Assembly: GCF_010669125.1 (NCBI RefSeq)
Contig: NZ_CP048630.1
Span: 3,220,001 to 3,284,000 of the forward strand
DNA length: 64,000 bases
Source: Ancylobacter pratisalsi
GTDB taxonomy: Bacteria; Pseudomonadota; Alphaproteobacteria; Rhizobiales; Xanthobacteraceae
Direction: 5' to 3'
In this document: positions 35,682 to 44,926 of the stretch, piece by piece
How positions within the stretch are numbered: the stretch's first letter is position 1
How the letters are laid out: each line of letters opens with the position of its first letter
Translations under genes and position numbers: made by a program
Notes under the pieces: model-generated
What the model was told of the DNA's origin: nothing
The model's database searches: none
The model's input: only the letters and a program-made list of their open reading frames with translations

Positions 35682-36986
35682 TCAGATGTCGAGCGTGTTG
35701 TCGCGTTCCCACTGGGTGAGGTGGTGGGAATAGGCGTTCCACTCCTCGGTCTTCAGCTTGATGTAGCCGTCGATCAGCGGGGCGCCGAGGGCGGCGCGCA
35801 GCACGGTGGACTTCGACAGCGCGCGGGTGGCGTCGAGCAGGTTGAGCGGCAGCTTCTTGGCGCCGCGCACCTTGTGCCCGTCGGTGTACATGTTGATGTC
35901 GAGCCGCTTGCCCGGATCGCGCTGGTTCTGGATGCCGTCGAGCCCGGCGGCGAGGACGGCGGCGGGCATCAGATACGGGTTCGCCGCACCGTCCGGCAGG
36001 CGCAGTTCCAGACGCCCCGCATCGGGGATGCGGATCATGTGGGTACGGTTGTTGCCGGTATAGGTCACGGTGTTCGGTGCCCAGGTGGCGCCGGAGGTCG
36101 TGACCGGGGCGTTGATGCGCTTGTAGGAGTTCACCGTCGGGTTGGTGAAGGCGCAGAGCGCGTCGGCATTGTGGATCAGGCCGCCGATGAAGCCGTAGCC
36201 GAGATCGGAGAGGCCGAGCTCGCCATCCTCGTCGTCGAACAGGTTGGAGCCGTCCTCGCCCCACAGCGAGGTGTGCATGTGGCAGCCCGAGCCGGTGAGG
36301 TCGATGAAGGGCTTGGGCATGAAGGTCGCGCGCAGGCCGTGCTTCTCGGCGATCGAGCGGGCCATGTACTTGAAGAAGACGTGGCGGTCGGCGGTGATCA
36401 GCGCGTCGTCGAAGTCCCAGTTCATCTCGAACTGGCCGTTGGCGTCTTCATGGTCGTTCTGGTAGGGGCCCCAGCCCAGCGTGAGCATGCAGTCGCAGAT
36501 TTCCTTGATGACCTCGTAGCGGCGCATCAGGGCGGACTGGTCGTAGCAGGGCTTGGTGGCGTTGTCGGCGGCGTCGGAAATCTTCGCGCCGTCCGGGGTG
36601 GTGAGGAAGTACTCGCACTCGACGCCGCTCTTCATCAGGTAGCCGAGCGAGCCGGCGCCGAGCATGGTGCTCTTGAGCACGTTGCGCGGGGCCTGCCGGA
36701 CCAGTTCGTCATTCATGACGAGGTCGGAGGCGAGCCAGCCGATTTCCGGCTTCCACGGCAGCTGGATCAGGCTCGACGCGTCCGGCACCGCGAACAGGTC
36801 CGGGTCCGCCGGCGTCATGTCCAGCCAGGTGGCGAAGCCGGCAAAGCCGGCGCCGGTCTTCTCCATGCCGCTGATGGCCGAGGCCGGCACCAGCTTGGCG
36901 CGCAGGGCGCCGAACAGGTCGACATAGGAGATGAGGAAATATTTGATGCCGAGTTCTTTGGCGGCGTAAGCCAGATCGTTTGCCAT
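35682..36986 (-). CDS. glnT: Type III glutamine synthetase-like ligase (GlnT; probable gamma-glutamylmethylamide synthetase GmaS)
   Basis: A 434-residue glutamine synthetase-fold enzyme. The catalytic barrel shows GVECEYFL (metal-binding Glu), NDHEDANGQFEMNWDFDDAL, the ATP-site SGCHMHTSLW and NRTHMIRIPDAGRLELRLPDGAANPYL near the C-terminal half. Family members ligate ammonia or alkylamines to glutamate with ATP. The mgsC, mgsB and mgsA genes directly upstream on the same strand, and the sox-type genes nearby, make gamma-glutamylmethylamide formation from methylamine the likely job; that is inference. The start at 36986 has AGGA about 10 nt upstream. It lies 101 nt after mgsC, behind a hairpin. 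Confidence 0.88.
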   Translation of the reverse strand: MANDLAYAAKELGIKYFLISYVDLFGALRAKLVPASAISGMEKTGAGFAGFATWLDMTPADPDLFAVPDASSLIQLPWKPEIGWLASDLVMNDELVRQAPRNVLKSTMLGAGSLGYLMKSGVECEYFLTTPDGAKISDAADNATKPCYDQSALMRRYEVIKEICDCMLTLGWGPYQNDHEDANGQFEMNWDFDDALITADRHVFFKYMARSIAEKHGLRATFMPKPFIDLTGSGCHMHTSLWGEDGSNLFDDEDGELGLSDLGYGFIGGLIHNADALCAFTNPTVNSYKRINAPVTTSGATWAPNTVTYTGNNRTHMIRIPDAGRLELRLPDGAANPYLMPAAVLAAGLDGIQNQRDPGKRLDINMYTDGHKVRGAKKLPLNLLDATRALSKSTVLRAALGAPLIDGYIKLKTEEWNAYSHHLTQWERDNTLDI

Positions 36987-37058
36987 CTGCTGCAATCCTA
37001 CCTGCAATCCGTGCTGTTCCCCGGCCCTTTGGGGCTCGTTCGGTGTCGTGATGTGCAA

Positions 37059-37079
37059 ACCCCGCGCCGTGCGCGGGGT
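37059..37079 (-). terminator. Hairpin between mgsC and glnT, possible attenuator
   Basis: A perfect 9-bp stem (accccgcgc with gcgcggggt) with a 3-nt loop, 9 nt after the mgsC stop. On the minus strand the tail is only ttgcac. It may lower read-through into glnT or stabilise the mgs transcript. Confidence 0.4.
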
Positions 37080-37087
37080 CTGGTCGT

Positions 37088-38425
37088 TCAGAAGCGGCCG
37101 TTGCGGCCCGGAATCCAGTCGGTGCCGGCGAGCGGGACATTCGCCATGGCCGCCGCCTCGATGGTGAGGGCGGCGAGGTCCTCCGGCTCGAGATTGTGGA
37201 CATGGCTCTTGCCGCAGGCGCGGGCGATGGTCTGGCACTCCAGCGTCAGCACCGCGAGGTAGTTGGCCAGGCGCCGGCCGGCAGCGACCGGGTCGAGCCG
37301 CTTCATCAGCTCGGGATCCTGCGTGGTGATGCCCGCCGGGTCGCGGCCCTCGTGCCAGTCGTCATAGGCGCCGGCGGTGGTGCCCAGTGCCTCGTAGTCG
37401 GCCTGATAGCGCGGGTCATTGTCGCCGAGCGCGACCAGCGCCGCCGTGCCGATGGCCACGGCGTCCGCACCCAGTGCCAACGCCTTGGCCACATCCGCGC
37501 CGTTGCGGATGCCGCCGGAGACGATGAGCTGCACCTTGCGGTGCATGCCCAGATCCTGCAGCGCCTTCACCGCCTGATGCACGGCGGCGATGGTGGGGAT
37601 GCCGACATTCTCGATGAAGACTTCCTGAGTGGCGGCGGTGCCGCCCTGCATGCCGTCGACCACGACCACGTCCGCGCCGGACTTCACCGCCAGAGCGGTG
37701 TCGTAATAGGGACGGGCGGCGCCGACCTTCACATAGATCGGCTTCTCCCAGTCGGTGATCTCGCGCAGTTCCTCGATCTTGATCTCGAGATCGTCCGGGC
37801 CGGTCCAGTCGGGATGGCGGCAGGCCGAGCGCTGGTCGATGCCGACCGGCAGGGTGCGCATCTTCGCCACCCGCTCGGTGATCTTCTGGCCGAGCAGCAT
37901 GCCGCCGCCGCCCGGCTTGGCGCCTTGACCGACCACCACTTCGATGGCGTCGGCGCGCTTCAGATCGTCGGGGTTCATGCCATAGCGCGAGGGCAGGTAC
38001 TGGTAGACCAGCGTCTGCGAGTGCCCGCGTTCCTCATTGGTCATGCCGCCGTCGCCGGTGGTCGTCGAGGTTCCCATGGCCGACGCGCCGCGCCCGAGCG
38101 CTTCTTTCGCGTTGGCCGAGAGCGAGCCGAAGCTCATGCCGGCGATGGTGATGGGGATCTTCAGCGCGATCGGCTTCTTGGCGAAGCGGGTGCCGAGCAG
38201 CACCTCGGTGGAGCACTTCTCGCGATAGCCCTCCAGCGGGTAGCGCGACATCGAGGCGCCGAGGAACAGCAGGTCGTCGAAATGGGGCAGCTTGCGCTTG
38301 GCGCCGGCGCCGCGGATGTCATAGATGCCGGTGGCGGCGGCGCGGCGAATTTCCGAGAGCGTGTACTCGTCGAAGGTCGCCGAGAGGCGCGGCTTGGTGC
38401 GCGGCGTGTTGGTCATGTCCGTCAT
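37088..38425 (-). CDS. mgsC: FMN-binding glutamate synthase-like protein (N-methylglutamate synthase subunit C)
   Basis: A 445-residue protein matching the FMN/iron-sulfur domain of glutamate synthase large subunit: TIM-barrel with GGTAATQEVFIENVGIP, ISGGIRNGADVAKALALGADAVAIGTAALVALG and GQGAKPGGGGMLLGQKITERVAKMR. The third part of a split glutamate synthase; with MgsA and MgsB it would transfer methylamine from gamma-glutamylmethylamide to give N-methylglutamate. GAGGG lies upstream of the start at 38425. The rhizobial GlxD name is used for similar proteins of unknown role. Confidence 0.9.
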   Translation of the reverse strand: MTDMTNTPRTKPRLSATFDEYTLSEIRRAAATGIYDIRGAGAKRKLPHFDDLLFLGASMSRYPLEGYREKCSTEVLLGTRFAKKPIALKIPITIAGMSFGSLSANAKEALGRGASAMGTSTTTGDGGMTNEERGHSQTLVYQYLPSRYGMNPDDLKRADAIEVVVGQGAKPGGGGMLLGQKITERVAKMRTLPVGIDQRSACRHPDWTGPDDLEIKIEELREITDWEKPIYVKVGAARPYYDTALAVKSGADVVVVDGMQGGTAATQEVFIENVGIPTIAAVHQAVKALQDLGMHRKVQLIVSGGIRNGADVAKALALGADAVAIGTAALVALGDNDPRYQADYEALGTTAGAYDDWHEGRDPAGITTQDPELMKRLDPVAAGRRLANYLAVLTLECQTIARACGKSHVHNLEPEDLAALTIEAAAMANVPLAGTDWIPGRNGRF

Positions 38426-38436
38426 CGCGGCCGCCC

Positions 38437-39159
38437 TCAGTAGTTCGACACGTTGTCGACGTGGAAGTGGTAAAGCGTGCGGGCCGAGCCGTAACGGCGG
38501 AATTCGCCGATATCGACCGCGCCGAGAAGGCCGGCGGCCTCCAGCTTGGCGGCGAGCAGCGCCTTGTGCTCCTCGCGCATTTCCTTCTCGACGCAGTCGG
38601 CGCCAAGGCCGGCGACCGAGCCGCGCACGAACAGCTTCGCCTCGTACAGGCTGTCGCCCAGCGCCTCGCCGGCATCTCCCAGCACGGTAAGGGTGCCAGC
38701 CTGGCCCATGAAGGCGGAGAGGTGCCCGACCGAGCCCTTCACCACGATGTCGATGCCCTTCATCGAGATGCCGCAGCGGGCGGAGGCGTTGCCGTCGATC
38801 ACCAGCAGGCCGCCATTGCCGGTGGCCCCGGCGGACTGGCTGGCATCGCCCTTCACATGGATGAACCCGCTCATCATGTTCTCGCCGACGCCAACGCCGG
38901 CATTGCCGTTCACGATGACGCGGGCCTGCTTGTTCATGCCGGCGCAGTAATAGCCGACCGGGCCGTCGATCTCGACCGTGACCGGCGCATCGAGCCCGGC
39001 GGCGAGCGCGTGGCGGCCGGCCGGGTTGGCGATCTTCCAGTAGGCCTCGGTGGTGTCGGGCGCGAGCTTGTGCAGCGCGGCGTTGAGTTCGCGCAGCGAG
39101 GAACTGGCGAGATCGACGGTGACGGCGGCCTCGACGGCGGGAGTGAGGGCAAGTCTCAT
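38437..39159 (-). CDS. mgsB: GXGXG-domain glutamate synthase-like protein (subunit B)
   Basis: A 240-residue protein equal to the C-terminal beta-helix domain of glutamate synthase. It has repeated G-x-x-G-x-G turns (GNAGVGVGENMMSGFIHVKGDASQSAGATGNGGLLVIDGNASARCGISMKG). In the three-gene version the domain structurally links the amidotransferase and the synthase parts. Its start overlaps the mgsA stop (ATGA), and mgsC begins 11 nt after it. Confidence 0.9.
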   Translation of the reverse strand: MRLALTPAVEAAVTVDLASSSLRELNAALHKLAPDTTEAYWKIANPAGRHALAAGLDAPVTVEIDGPVGYYCAGMNKQARVIVNGNAGVGVGENMMSGFIHVKGDASQSAGATGNGGLLVIDGNASARCGISMKGIDIVVKGSVGHLSAFMGQAGTLTVLGDAGEALGDSLYEAKLFVRGSVAGLGADCVEKEMREEHKALLAAKLEAAGLLGAVDIGEFRRYGSARTLYHFHVDNVSNY

Positions 39160-40037
39160 GCGGCGCGATCCCAGAAATAGACCTTGGCGGGCTCGGGTTC
39201 GAACAGGCGGGCGGAGCTGATGCCCGGCAGGCCGGCCAGCGCCCGGTATTCGGAGCCGAAGGCGACGTAGTCGTCGGTCTCGGCCATGACGGCGGGCTTG
39301 CAGGCGATCGGGTCGCGCAGCACGCCGAAGCCGCTCTCGGTGCCGACGACGAAGGTGTAGAAGCCGTCGAGGTCGTCCAGCGAATGGGTCAGCGCCTCGC
39401 CCAGCGTATCTCCCTGCGCAATGCGGTAGGTGAGGTAGGCGGCGGCGACCTCGCTGTCGTTTTCGGTGTTCACACGCACACCCTCGCGGGCCAGCTGTCG
39501 GCGCACGCCGGCGTGGTTCGACAGCGAGCCGTTATGCACGAGGCACTGGTCGGGACCGGTGGAGAACGGGTGGGCGCCGTCGGTGGTGACCGCGCTTTCC
39601 GTCGCCATGCGGGTGTGGCCGATGGCGTGGGTGCCGGACATGCCCTCCAGCCCGAAGCGACGGGCGACGTCAGCCGGCAGGCCGACCTCCTTGTAGAGCT
39701 CCATGCGCGAACCGGTGCCCACCACCCGCACTTCGGGGGCGATGCGCGCCAGCGCGGCGCGGACGCCGGCCTCCTCGGAGGCGCTCACGCTCAGCACCGC
39801 ATGGGTGTCGCGCGGCATCACGGGATGGCCGATCGCGGTGCCGATCTTCGCGAAATCGGTGCCGGCGGGGCCGCGCAGGGTGAGCTTCACCAGGCCGGGC
39901 GTACCGCTGCCATACACGGCGAACCCGGCCGAATCCGGCCCGCGGTCGCACATTACGTCGAGCATCTGCGCCAGCATGGCGCCGAGCTCGGGCTCGAGTT
40001 TGGGGTTCTTGAGGAACAGCCCGACAATGCCGCACAT
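39156..40037 (-). CDS. mgsA: Class II glutamine amidotransferase (N-methylglutamate synthase subunit A)
   Basis: A 293-residue Ntn-hydrolase with the nucleophile Cys2 after removal of Met (MCGIVGLF). It has the class II features GHTRMATESAVTTDGAHPFSTG and LVHNGSLSNH, plus ENDSEVAAAYLTYRIAQG. In the N-methylglutamate pathway it would hydrolyse gamma-glutamylmethylamide and hand over methylamine. It is the first gene of mgsA-mgsB-mgsC(-glnT), preceded by a good promoter. Confidence 0.92.
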   Translation of the reverse strand: MCGIVGLFLKNPKLEPELGAMLAQMLDVMCDRGPDSAGFAVYGSGTPGLVKLTLRGPAGTDFAKIGTAIGHPVMPRDTHAVLSVSASEEAGVRAALARIAPEVRVVGTGSRMELYKEVGLPADVARRFGLEGMSGTHAIGHTRMATESAVTTDGAHPFSTGPDQCLVHNGSLSNHAGVRRQLAREGVRVNTENDSEVAAAYLTYRIAQGDTLGEALTHSLDDLDGFYTFVVGTESGFGVLRDPIACKPAVMAETDDYVAFGSEYRALAGLPGISSARLFEPEPAKVYFWDRAA

Positions 40038-40084
40038 GGCGGAGCTCCTGGCACACGATCCGGGGGAAGGCGAAGTTGCCGTCC

Positions 40085-40113
40085 TTCATAGGAGCCTGCC
40101 GCGGGAGCGTCAA
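40085..40113 (-). promoter_or_regulatory. Predicted sigma-70 promoter of mgsABC
   Basis: On the minus strand TTGACG (40113-40108) and TATGAA (40090-40085) are spaced by 17 nt, upstream of an AT-rich stretch near 40120-40140 that contains an imperfect AGAA/TTCT inverted repeat. The predicted leader is about 40 nt. It is the best-looking promoter of the window. Confidence 0.6.
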
Positions 40114-40158
40114 TGAAGTGAGAATAATTTTTTCTTCTAAGGAAATTCCCGGTCCGGA

Positions 40159-40863
40159 TCAGCTGGGCGCGCGGGGGTAGATGATGATCGACAGATAGGT
40201 CATCGGCCGCACCAGCAGCTCTTCCGGGCCATGCGTCGCCGCGGAATCGAACAGCAGCGAATCGCCCGGCCGCAGATGATAGGTGCGATCGCCGTGGCGA
40301 TAGATCACCTCGCCGCTCAGCATGTGGATGAACTCGGCACCGGCGTGACGGAAGCCGGTATAGGACACCGCTTCCTCGCTCAGTGTGATCAGATACGGCT
40401 CAACCGCGACTTCTCCGCCCAGCGCGTAGCCCAGCAATTCGTACTGGTGCCCGACCTTGGTGCCGCGCCGTTCGATGTGAACGCCCTGGCCGGCGGGAAC
40501 GAAGGAACAGTCGCGCTTCTCCTCGAAGCTGGCGAACAGCGAGGAGATCGGCACGTTGAGAACGCTCGATATCGCCTGCAGCGTGCCGAGCGAGGGCGAG
40601 ATCAGCCCGTTCTCGATCTTCGACAGCATGCCCACCGAGATGCCCGCCGCGCTGGCGAGGTCCGACACGGTGAGGTCGAGGTCGCGCCGCGTCGCCCGCA
40701 CCTGCAGGCCGAGCGCCTGTTCGAGCGTCGGTCCGCCCGATGGCGGCGCGCCGGAGCCCGTTGTCAGCTCGTCCAGCGCCGCGGCGACATCCTTTGAAAC
40801 GTCGCCCGACGCACTCCTTGTCGCTTCTGACCGGCTCGACGGTCCGTGCCTGCGCTCGCTCAC
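40159..40863 (-). CDS. XRE-family regulator with cupin domain
   Basis: A 234-residue regulator: disordered N-terminus (about 1-40), helix-turn-helix at about 55-110 (DLTVSDLASAAGISVGMLSKIENG) and a C-terminal cupin at about 150-228 (HAGAEFIHMLSGEVIYRHGDRTYHLRPGDSLLFDS). The GTG start at 40863 is chosen because AAGGGGG lies 6 nt upstream; a longer frame to 40962 has no such support. Its position just upstream of mgsA on the same strand, and divergent from sthA, suggests control of the methylamine genes. The ligand is unknown. Confidence 0.88.
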   Translation of the reverse strand: MSERRHGPSSRSEATRSASGDVSKDVAAALDELTTGSGAPPSGGPTLEQALGLQVRATRRDLDLTVSDLASAAGISVGMLSKIENGLISPSLGTLQAISSVLNVPISSLFASFEEKRDCSFVPAGQGVHIERRGTKVGHQYELLGYALGGEVAVEPYLITLSEEAVSYTGFRHAGAEFIHMLSGEVIYRHGDRTYHLRPGDSLLFDSAATHGPEELLVRPMTYLSIIIYPRAPS

Positions 40864-41020
40864 CTGCGTCCCCCTTCCGTCCGCTGCCCATTGAGGACCT
40901 TTCGGCGCCGTATGCCAAGCGCTTGCAGCAGGTTGTCCGCGCCTGTCATCCGGCCTTGGCATTCATCGTGCATCGACATTTGAGGCGCCAATCCCTGCCA
41001 GCCAACGGTGCAGCATCTCA

Positions 41021-42415
41021 ATGTACGACTTCGACATGATTGTCATCGGCAGCGGCCCCTCGGGCCGGCGTGCCGCCGTGCAGTCCGCCAAGATCGGCAA
41101 ATCTGTGCTGGTCATCGAAAAGGGCCGCCGCGTCGGCGGCGTGTCGGTCCATACCGGCACCATCCCCTCCAAGACGCTGCGCGAAACCGTGCTCAACCTT
41201 TCCGGCTGGCGAGAGCGCGGTTTCTACGGCCGTTCCTATCGGGTCAAGCAGGATATCGGCGCCGGCGACCTTATGGCGCGGCTGCACAAGACGCTGGACC
41301 ACGAGGTCGACGTGCTTGAGCACCAGTTCGCCCGCAACGCGGTGAAGACCGCCCGCGGCGAGGCGCGCTTCCTTGATCCCCACACCATCGAGGTCGCCGG
41401 GGAGGGCGGGGAGATCGAGACCGTCACCGGCGCGCATGTGCTCATCGCCTGCGGCACCCGCCCGTTCCGCCCCGACTATGTGCCCTTCAATGGCATGAGC
41501 GTGTTCGACAGCGACGAGATCGTCGATCTGCCCAAGCTGCCGCGCAGCCTCGCGGTGATCGGCGCCGGCGTCATCGGTGTGGAATATGCCACCATTTTCA
41601 GCGCGCTGGACGTCGCGGTGACGCTGATCGAGCCGCGTGCGACCTTCCTCGATTTCATCGACAAGGAACTGATCGACGAGTTCGTCCATGAGCTGCGCGA
41701 CCGCAATGTCGCGCTGCGGCTGGGCGCGGCGGTGACCTCGATCGGACTCGACCCCGACGAGCGGCCGGTGTGCAAGCTGGCGGACGGGCGCACCGTGCAG
41801 TCCGACATGCTGCTCTTCGCCGCCGGCCGGGTAGGCGCCACCGACCGGCTCAACCTCGACGCGGCCGGCCTCGCGGTCGATCATCGCGGCCGCATCGCCG
41901 TCGAGCCCAAGACCCTGCAGACCGCCGTGCCGCACATCTACGCGGCGGGCGACGTGATCGGCTTCCCCAGCCTCGCCTCGACCTCCATGGAGCAGGGCCG
42001 CGTCGCTGCCTGCCACGCCTTCGGGCTGGAGCCCCCGCCGCCGCCCGAATTCTTCCCCTATGGCATCTATTCGGTGCCGGAAATGTCCACGGTCGGCATG
42101 AGCGAGGAAGAAGTGCGCCGGCGCGAGATTCCCTATGAATGCGGCATCGCCCGCTTTCGCGAGACCTCGCGCGGCCACATCATGGGGCTGAACAACGGGA
42201 TGATGAAGATGATCTTCTCGGTAAAGACCCGCCGCCTGCTCGGCGTGCACATCGTGGGGGAAGGTGCCACCGAACTGATCCATATCGGCCAGGCCGTTCT
42301 GAACCTGAAGGGCACGATCGACTATTTCATCGAGAACACGTTCAATTACCCGACGCTGGCCGAGGCCTACAAGATCGCCGGCCTCGACGCTTGGAACCGG
42401 CTACCGCGGGTGTAG
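41021..42415 (+). CDS. sthA: Soluble pyridine nucleotide transhydrogenase
   Basis: A 464-residue flavoprotein of the disulfide-reductase family. It has FAD-binding GSGPSG at 10-15, NAD-binding GAGVIGVEYA near 183-192, and C-terminal dimerisation domain. At the position of the redox-active disulfide the sequence reads GGVSVHTGTIPSKT, without cysteines, as in SthA (Si-specific transhydrogenase) and unlike glutathione reductase or lipoamide dehydrogenase. It exchanges reducing equivalents between NADPH and NADH. It lies inside the methylamine island facing folD, whose oxidative reaction would yield NADPH, so redox balancing of C1 oxidation is a plausible local role. Confidence 0.94.
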   Translation: MYDFDMIVIGSGPSGRRAAVQSAKIGKSVLVIEKGRRVGGVSVHTGTIPSKTLRETVLNLSGWRERGFYGRSYRVKQDIGAGDLMARLHKTLDHEVDVLEHQFARNAVKTARGEARFLDPHTIEVAGEGGEIETVTGAHVLIACGTRPFRPDYVPFNGMSVFDSDEIVDLPKLPRSLAVIGAGVIGVEYATIFSALDVAVTLIEPRATFLDFIDKELIDEFVHELRDRNVALRLGAAVTSIGLDPDERPVCKLADGRTVQSDMLLFAAGRVGATDRLNLDAAGLAVDHRGRIAVEPKTLQTAVPHIYAAGDVIGFPSLASTSMEQGRVAACHAFGLEPPPPPEFFPYGIYSVPEMSTVGMSEEEVRRREIPYECGIARFRETSRGHIMGLNNGMMKMIFSVKTRRLLGVHIVGEGATELIHIGQAVLNLKGTIDYFIENTFNYPTLAEAYKIAGLDAWNRLPRV

Positions 42416-42422
42416 TGCGCCA

Positions 42423-43301
42423 TCAACCGCCGGCGGCAACCTGCCGCCGCGCCGCCGTCAGCGTGTTCTGTAACAAACAGGCGATGGTCATCGGCCCGAC
42501 GCCGCCGGGCACCGGGGTGATCCTTCCGGCAATGCCCTGCGCCTCGTCGAAGGCGACGTCGCCGACAAGGCGGGTGCCGCCGCCCGCCTTCTCCACACGG
42601 TTGATGCCGACATCGATCACTGTGGCGCCCGGCTTGATCCAGTCGCCGCGGATCATCTCCGGCCGGCCGACCGCACCGATCAGGATGTCCGCCCGCCGGC
42701 ACACATCCGGCAGGTCGCGGGTGCGCGAATGGGCGATGGTGACGGTGCAGTCCTCGCGCAGCAGCAGCTGCGCCAGCGGTTTGCCGACGATATTGGAGCG
42801 ACCGACCACGACCGCCTCCAGCCCGGCGAGCGAGCCGAGCGCGTCCTTCAGCAGCATCACGCAGCCCAGCGGGGTGCAGGGCACCAGCGCGTCGAGCCCG
42901 ACGCTGAGCCGGCCGACATTCACCACATGGAAGCCGTCGACATCCTTGGCCGGGTCGATGGTGGCGAGCACGGCCTGGGCGTCGATAGGGACGGGAAGCG
43001 GCAGCTGGACCAGAATGCCGTGCACCGCCGGGTCATCGTTGAGCTGGCGCACCAGCGCGAGCACATCGGCCTGCGTGGCGGTGGCCGGCAGCTTGTGCTC
43101 GATCGAGTTCATCCCGGCCTCGACCGTCTGGCGGCCCTTGTTGCGCACATAGACCGCGCTTGCGGGATCCTCGCCCACCAGCACCACGGCCAGACCGGGC
43201 GTCACGCCTGTGTCCGTGACGAAGGCGGCGACCTCGTCGGCAAGGCGCAGGCGCATCCGCTCGGCAAAGGCCTTGCCGTCGATGAGGCGGGTCTCGACCA
43301 T
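42423..43301 (-). CDS. folD: Methylenetetrahydrofolate dehydrogenase/cyclohydrolase
   Basis: Bifunctional FolD of 292 residues, converting 5,10-methylene-THF to 10-formyl-THF with NADP. The catalytic Y-V-R-N-K (Tyr and Lys near 51-55), the QLPLP motif, the nucleotide site [16 protein letters not shown] and the C-terminal [10 protein letters not shown] are intact. The start at 43301 has GAGGAGA upstream and lies 10 nt after purU, so the two genes form an operon. Together with PurU it gives a THF route from the methyl group of methylated amines to formate. Confidence 0.97.
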   Translation of the reverse strand: MVETRLIDGKAFAERMRLRLADEVAAFVTDTGVTPGLAVVLVGEDPASAVYVRNKGRQTVEAGMNSIEHKLPATATQADVLALVRQLNDDPAVHGILVQLPLPVPIDAQAVLATIDPAKDVDGFHVVNVGRLSVGLDALVPCTPLGCVMLLKDALGSLAGLEAVVVGRSNIVGKPLAQLLLREDCTVTIAHSRTRDLPDVCRRADILIGAVGRPEMIRGDWIKPGATVIDVGINRVEKAGGGTRLVGDVAFDEAQGIAGRITPVPGGVGPMTIACLLQNTLTAARRQVAAGG

Positions 43302-43311
43302 GTGTCTCTCC

Positions 43312-44181
43312 TCAGTCGCGGAACACGACGGTCTTGCGGCCATTGATCAGCACCCGGTCGTCGAGGTGCCAGGCGAGCGCGCGGGCCAGCACCCGGCGCT
43401 CGATATCGCGGCCCTTGCGCACCAGGTCCTCGGCGCTGTCCTGATGGGTGATGCGCTCGACGTCCTGCTCGATGATCGGGCCCTCGTCGAGGTCGGAGGT
43501 CACGTAGTGCGCCGTGGCGCCCATCAGCTTCACGCCGCGCGTATGGGCCTGATGATAGGGCCGTGCGCCCTTGAAGCCGGGCAGGAAGGAGTGGTGGATG
43601 TTGATGCAGCGCCCGGAAAGCTTGGCCGACAGCCCGTCGGAGAGCACCTGCATGTAGCGGGCAAGCACCGCCACTTCCGATCCGGTCTTCTGGAACAGCT
43701 CCCAGAGCTGGGCCTCCTGCTCCATCTTGGTTTCCTTGGTGATGGGCAGGTAGTGGAAGGCGATGCCGTCGAGGTCGAGATGGGAATGGGTCTCGCGCGG
43801 GTAGTTCGAGGCGATGGCGGCGATGTCCATCGGGATCTCGCCGATCCGCCAGCGATAGATCAGGTCGGCGAGGCAGTGGTCGAACTTGGAGACCAGCAGC
43901 ATCACCTTGCGCTTGCGCGCCCGCGCGCGCAGCCGCCAGCTCAGGCTGAACTTGTCCGCCAGCGGCAGGAACTTCTCGCTCAGGCTCTCCAGCGTCTCCT
44001 CGCCGGTGATCCGCTCGAACGAGACGCGCATGAAGAAGCGCCCGCTCTCGGTGTCGTCGAACTGCTGGGCTTCAAGAATGTTGCAACCCTGCTCGAACAG
44101 GAAATTGGCGACGCCGGCGACGATGCCGGGGCGGTCCGGGCAGGAAAACAGCAGCGTGTAGACATGCGTCTGGTCGGTCAT
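43312..44181 (-). CDS. purU: Formyltetrahydrofolate deformylase
   Basis: A 289-residue enzyme releasing formate from 10-formyl-THF. N-terminal ACT domain (about 8-85, [30 protein letters not shown]) and C-terminal formyltransferase-fold domain with the catalytic Asn and His in [13 protein letters not shown] and Asp in [13 protein letters not shown]. The start at 44181 is chosen from homology to MTDQ. It sits between soxG (133 nt upstream, no feature seen in the gap) and folD. Formate produced here suits the fdh gene at 511-1716. Confidence 0.97.
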   Translation of the reverse strand: MTDQTHVYTLLFSCPDRPGIVAGVANFLFEQGCNILEAQQFDDTESGRFFMRVSFERITGEETLESLSEKFLPLADKFSLSWRLRARARKRKVMLLVSKFDHCLADLIYRWRIGEIPMDIAAIASNYPRETHSHLDLDGIAFHYLPITKETKMEQEAQLWELFQKTGSEVAVLARYMQVLSDGLSAKLSGRCINIHHSFLPGFKGARPYHQAHTRGVKLMGATAHYVTSDLDEGPIIEQDVERITHQDSAEDLVRKGRDIERRVLARALAWHLDDRVLINGRKTVVFRD

Positions 44182-44314
44182 GGCAGCTCTCGTCGTGGCG
44201 CTCCGCCCTGCCTTGTCCAGGCTCCGGCTGGAGCGCGGGACCGGCGGGCGGGAGATGCGTGGCGCGGGTTCTAGGGCGTTTGGGGCGAGGAGGGAAGCGC
44301 GCAACACGCCGCGG

Positions 44315-44926
44315 TCAACCTCGTGTCGCGAAGGACAACCCGAACGCGGCACCCGCGCCAATGAGGAACCGCGCCACGCTTACCCCATGGCTGCGCCCGG
44401 CCAGCATCACATAACGGTTCGTCGCCTCGCGCCAAAGGGTGACATTGAGATGCGCGACGTTCGTCGTCGCCGCCGTGCCGGGCGGAAACACCGACGCATC
44501 GAGATCCAGAGTCACGCCTCGCGCCAGCAGGTCGCCGACGCGCGGCCCCTCCAGCGCGAAGCCGACAAAGGCGTCGCCCTGTTCGGTAATCGCGGCGTGG
44601 GCGGCAAGCGGGGCCAGCCTCGCGTGCAGGTCGCCGGCCTCGCTCGCCAGTATCAGCCAGCGCCCCGGTGCGAGGCCGATGGCGCTGAGGTTATCCCCCC
44701 GCGACAGGCGCGGGCCGTCTTCCAGCGTCAGGCCAAAACCTTCGCGCATCGCCTCCGCGAGCGCCTCACCCTTGCCGCGACGGGCGGCGAGGGTGACGAG
44801 ACCCGGCGGATCGAACATCAGCGCGCTCACGCCGGTGTCCTGCGCCGGGCCGTAATGGCCAGCTGGCGGCATCATGGTGACGGGAATGGTGTCGAGCGCG
44901 GGCATGGCGGATGTGGGGTCAGACAC
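44315..44926 (-). CDS. soxG: Sarcosine oxidase gamma subunit family protein (N-methylglutamate dehydrogenase subunit D candidate)
   Basis: A 203-residue protein of the SoxG family, related in fold to folate-binding GcvT domains ([26 protein letters not shown] and [24 protein letters not shown] near the end). It is the smallest folate-side subunit of heterotetrameric sarcosine oxidase-like complexes. The GTG start at 44926 has GGGAG upstream and overlaps the soxA stop by 8 nt; ATG 44905 is an alternative. It closes the soxB-soxD-soxA-soxG operon. Confidence 0.88.
   Translation of the reverse strand: MSDPTSAMPALDTIPVTMMPPAGHYGPAQDTGVSALMFDPPGLVTLAARRGKGEALAEAMREGFGLTLEDGPRLSRGDNLSAIGLAPGRWLILASEAGDLHARLAPLAAHAAITEQGDAFVGFALEGPRVGDLLARGVTLDLDASVFPPGTAATTNVAHLNVTLWREATNRYVMLAGRSHGVSVARFLIGAGAAFGLSFATRG

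Noticed and set aside
41021..42415. Dihydrolipoamide dehydrogenase or glutathione reductase
   Set aside because: The redox-active Cys pair is missing at the expected place, which fits SthA instead.
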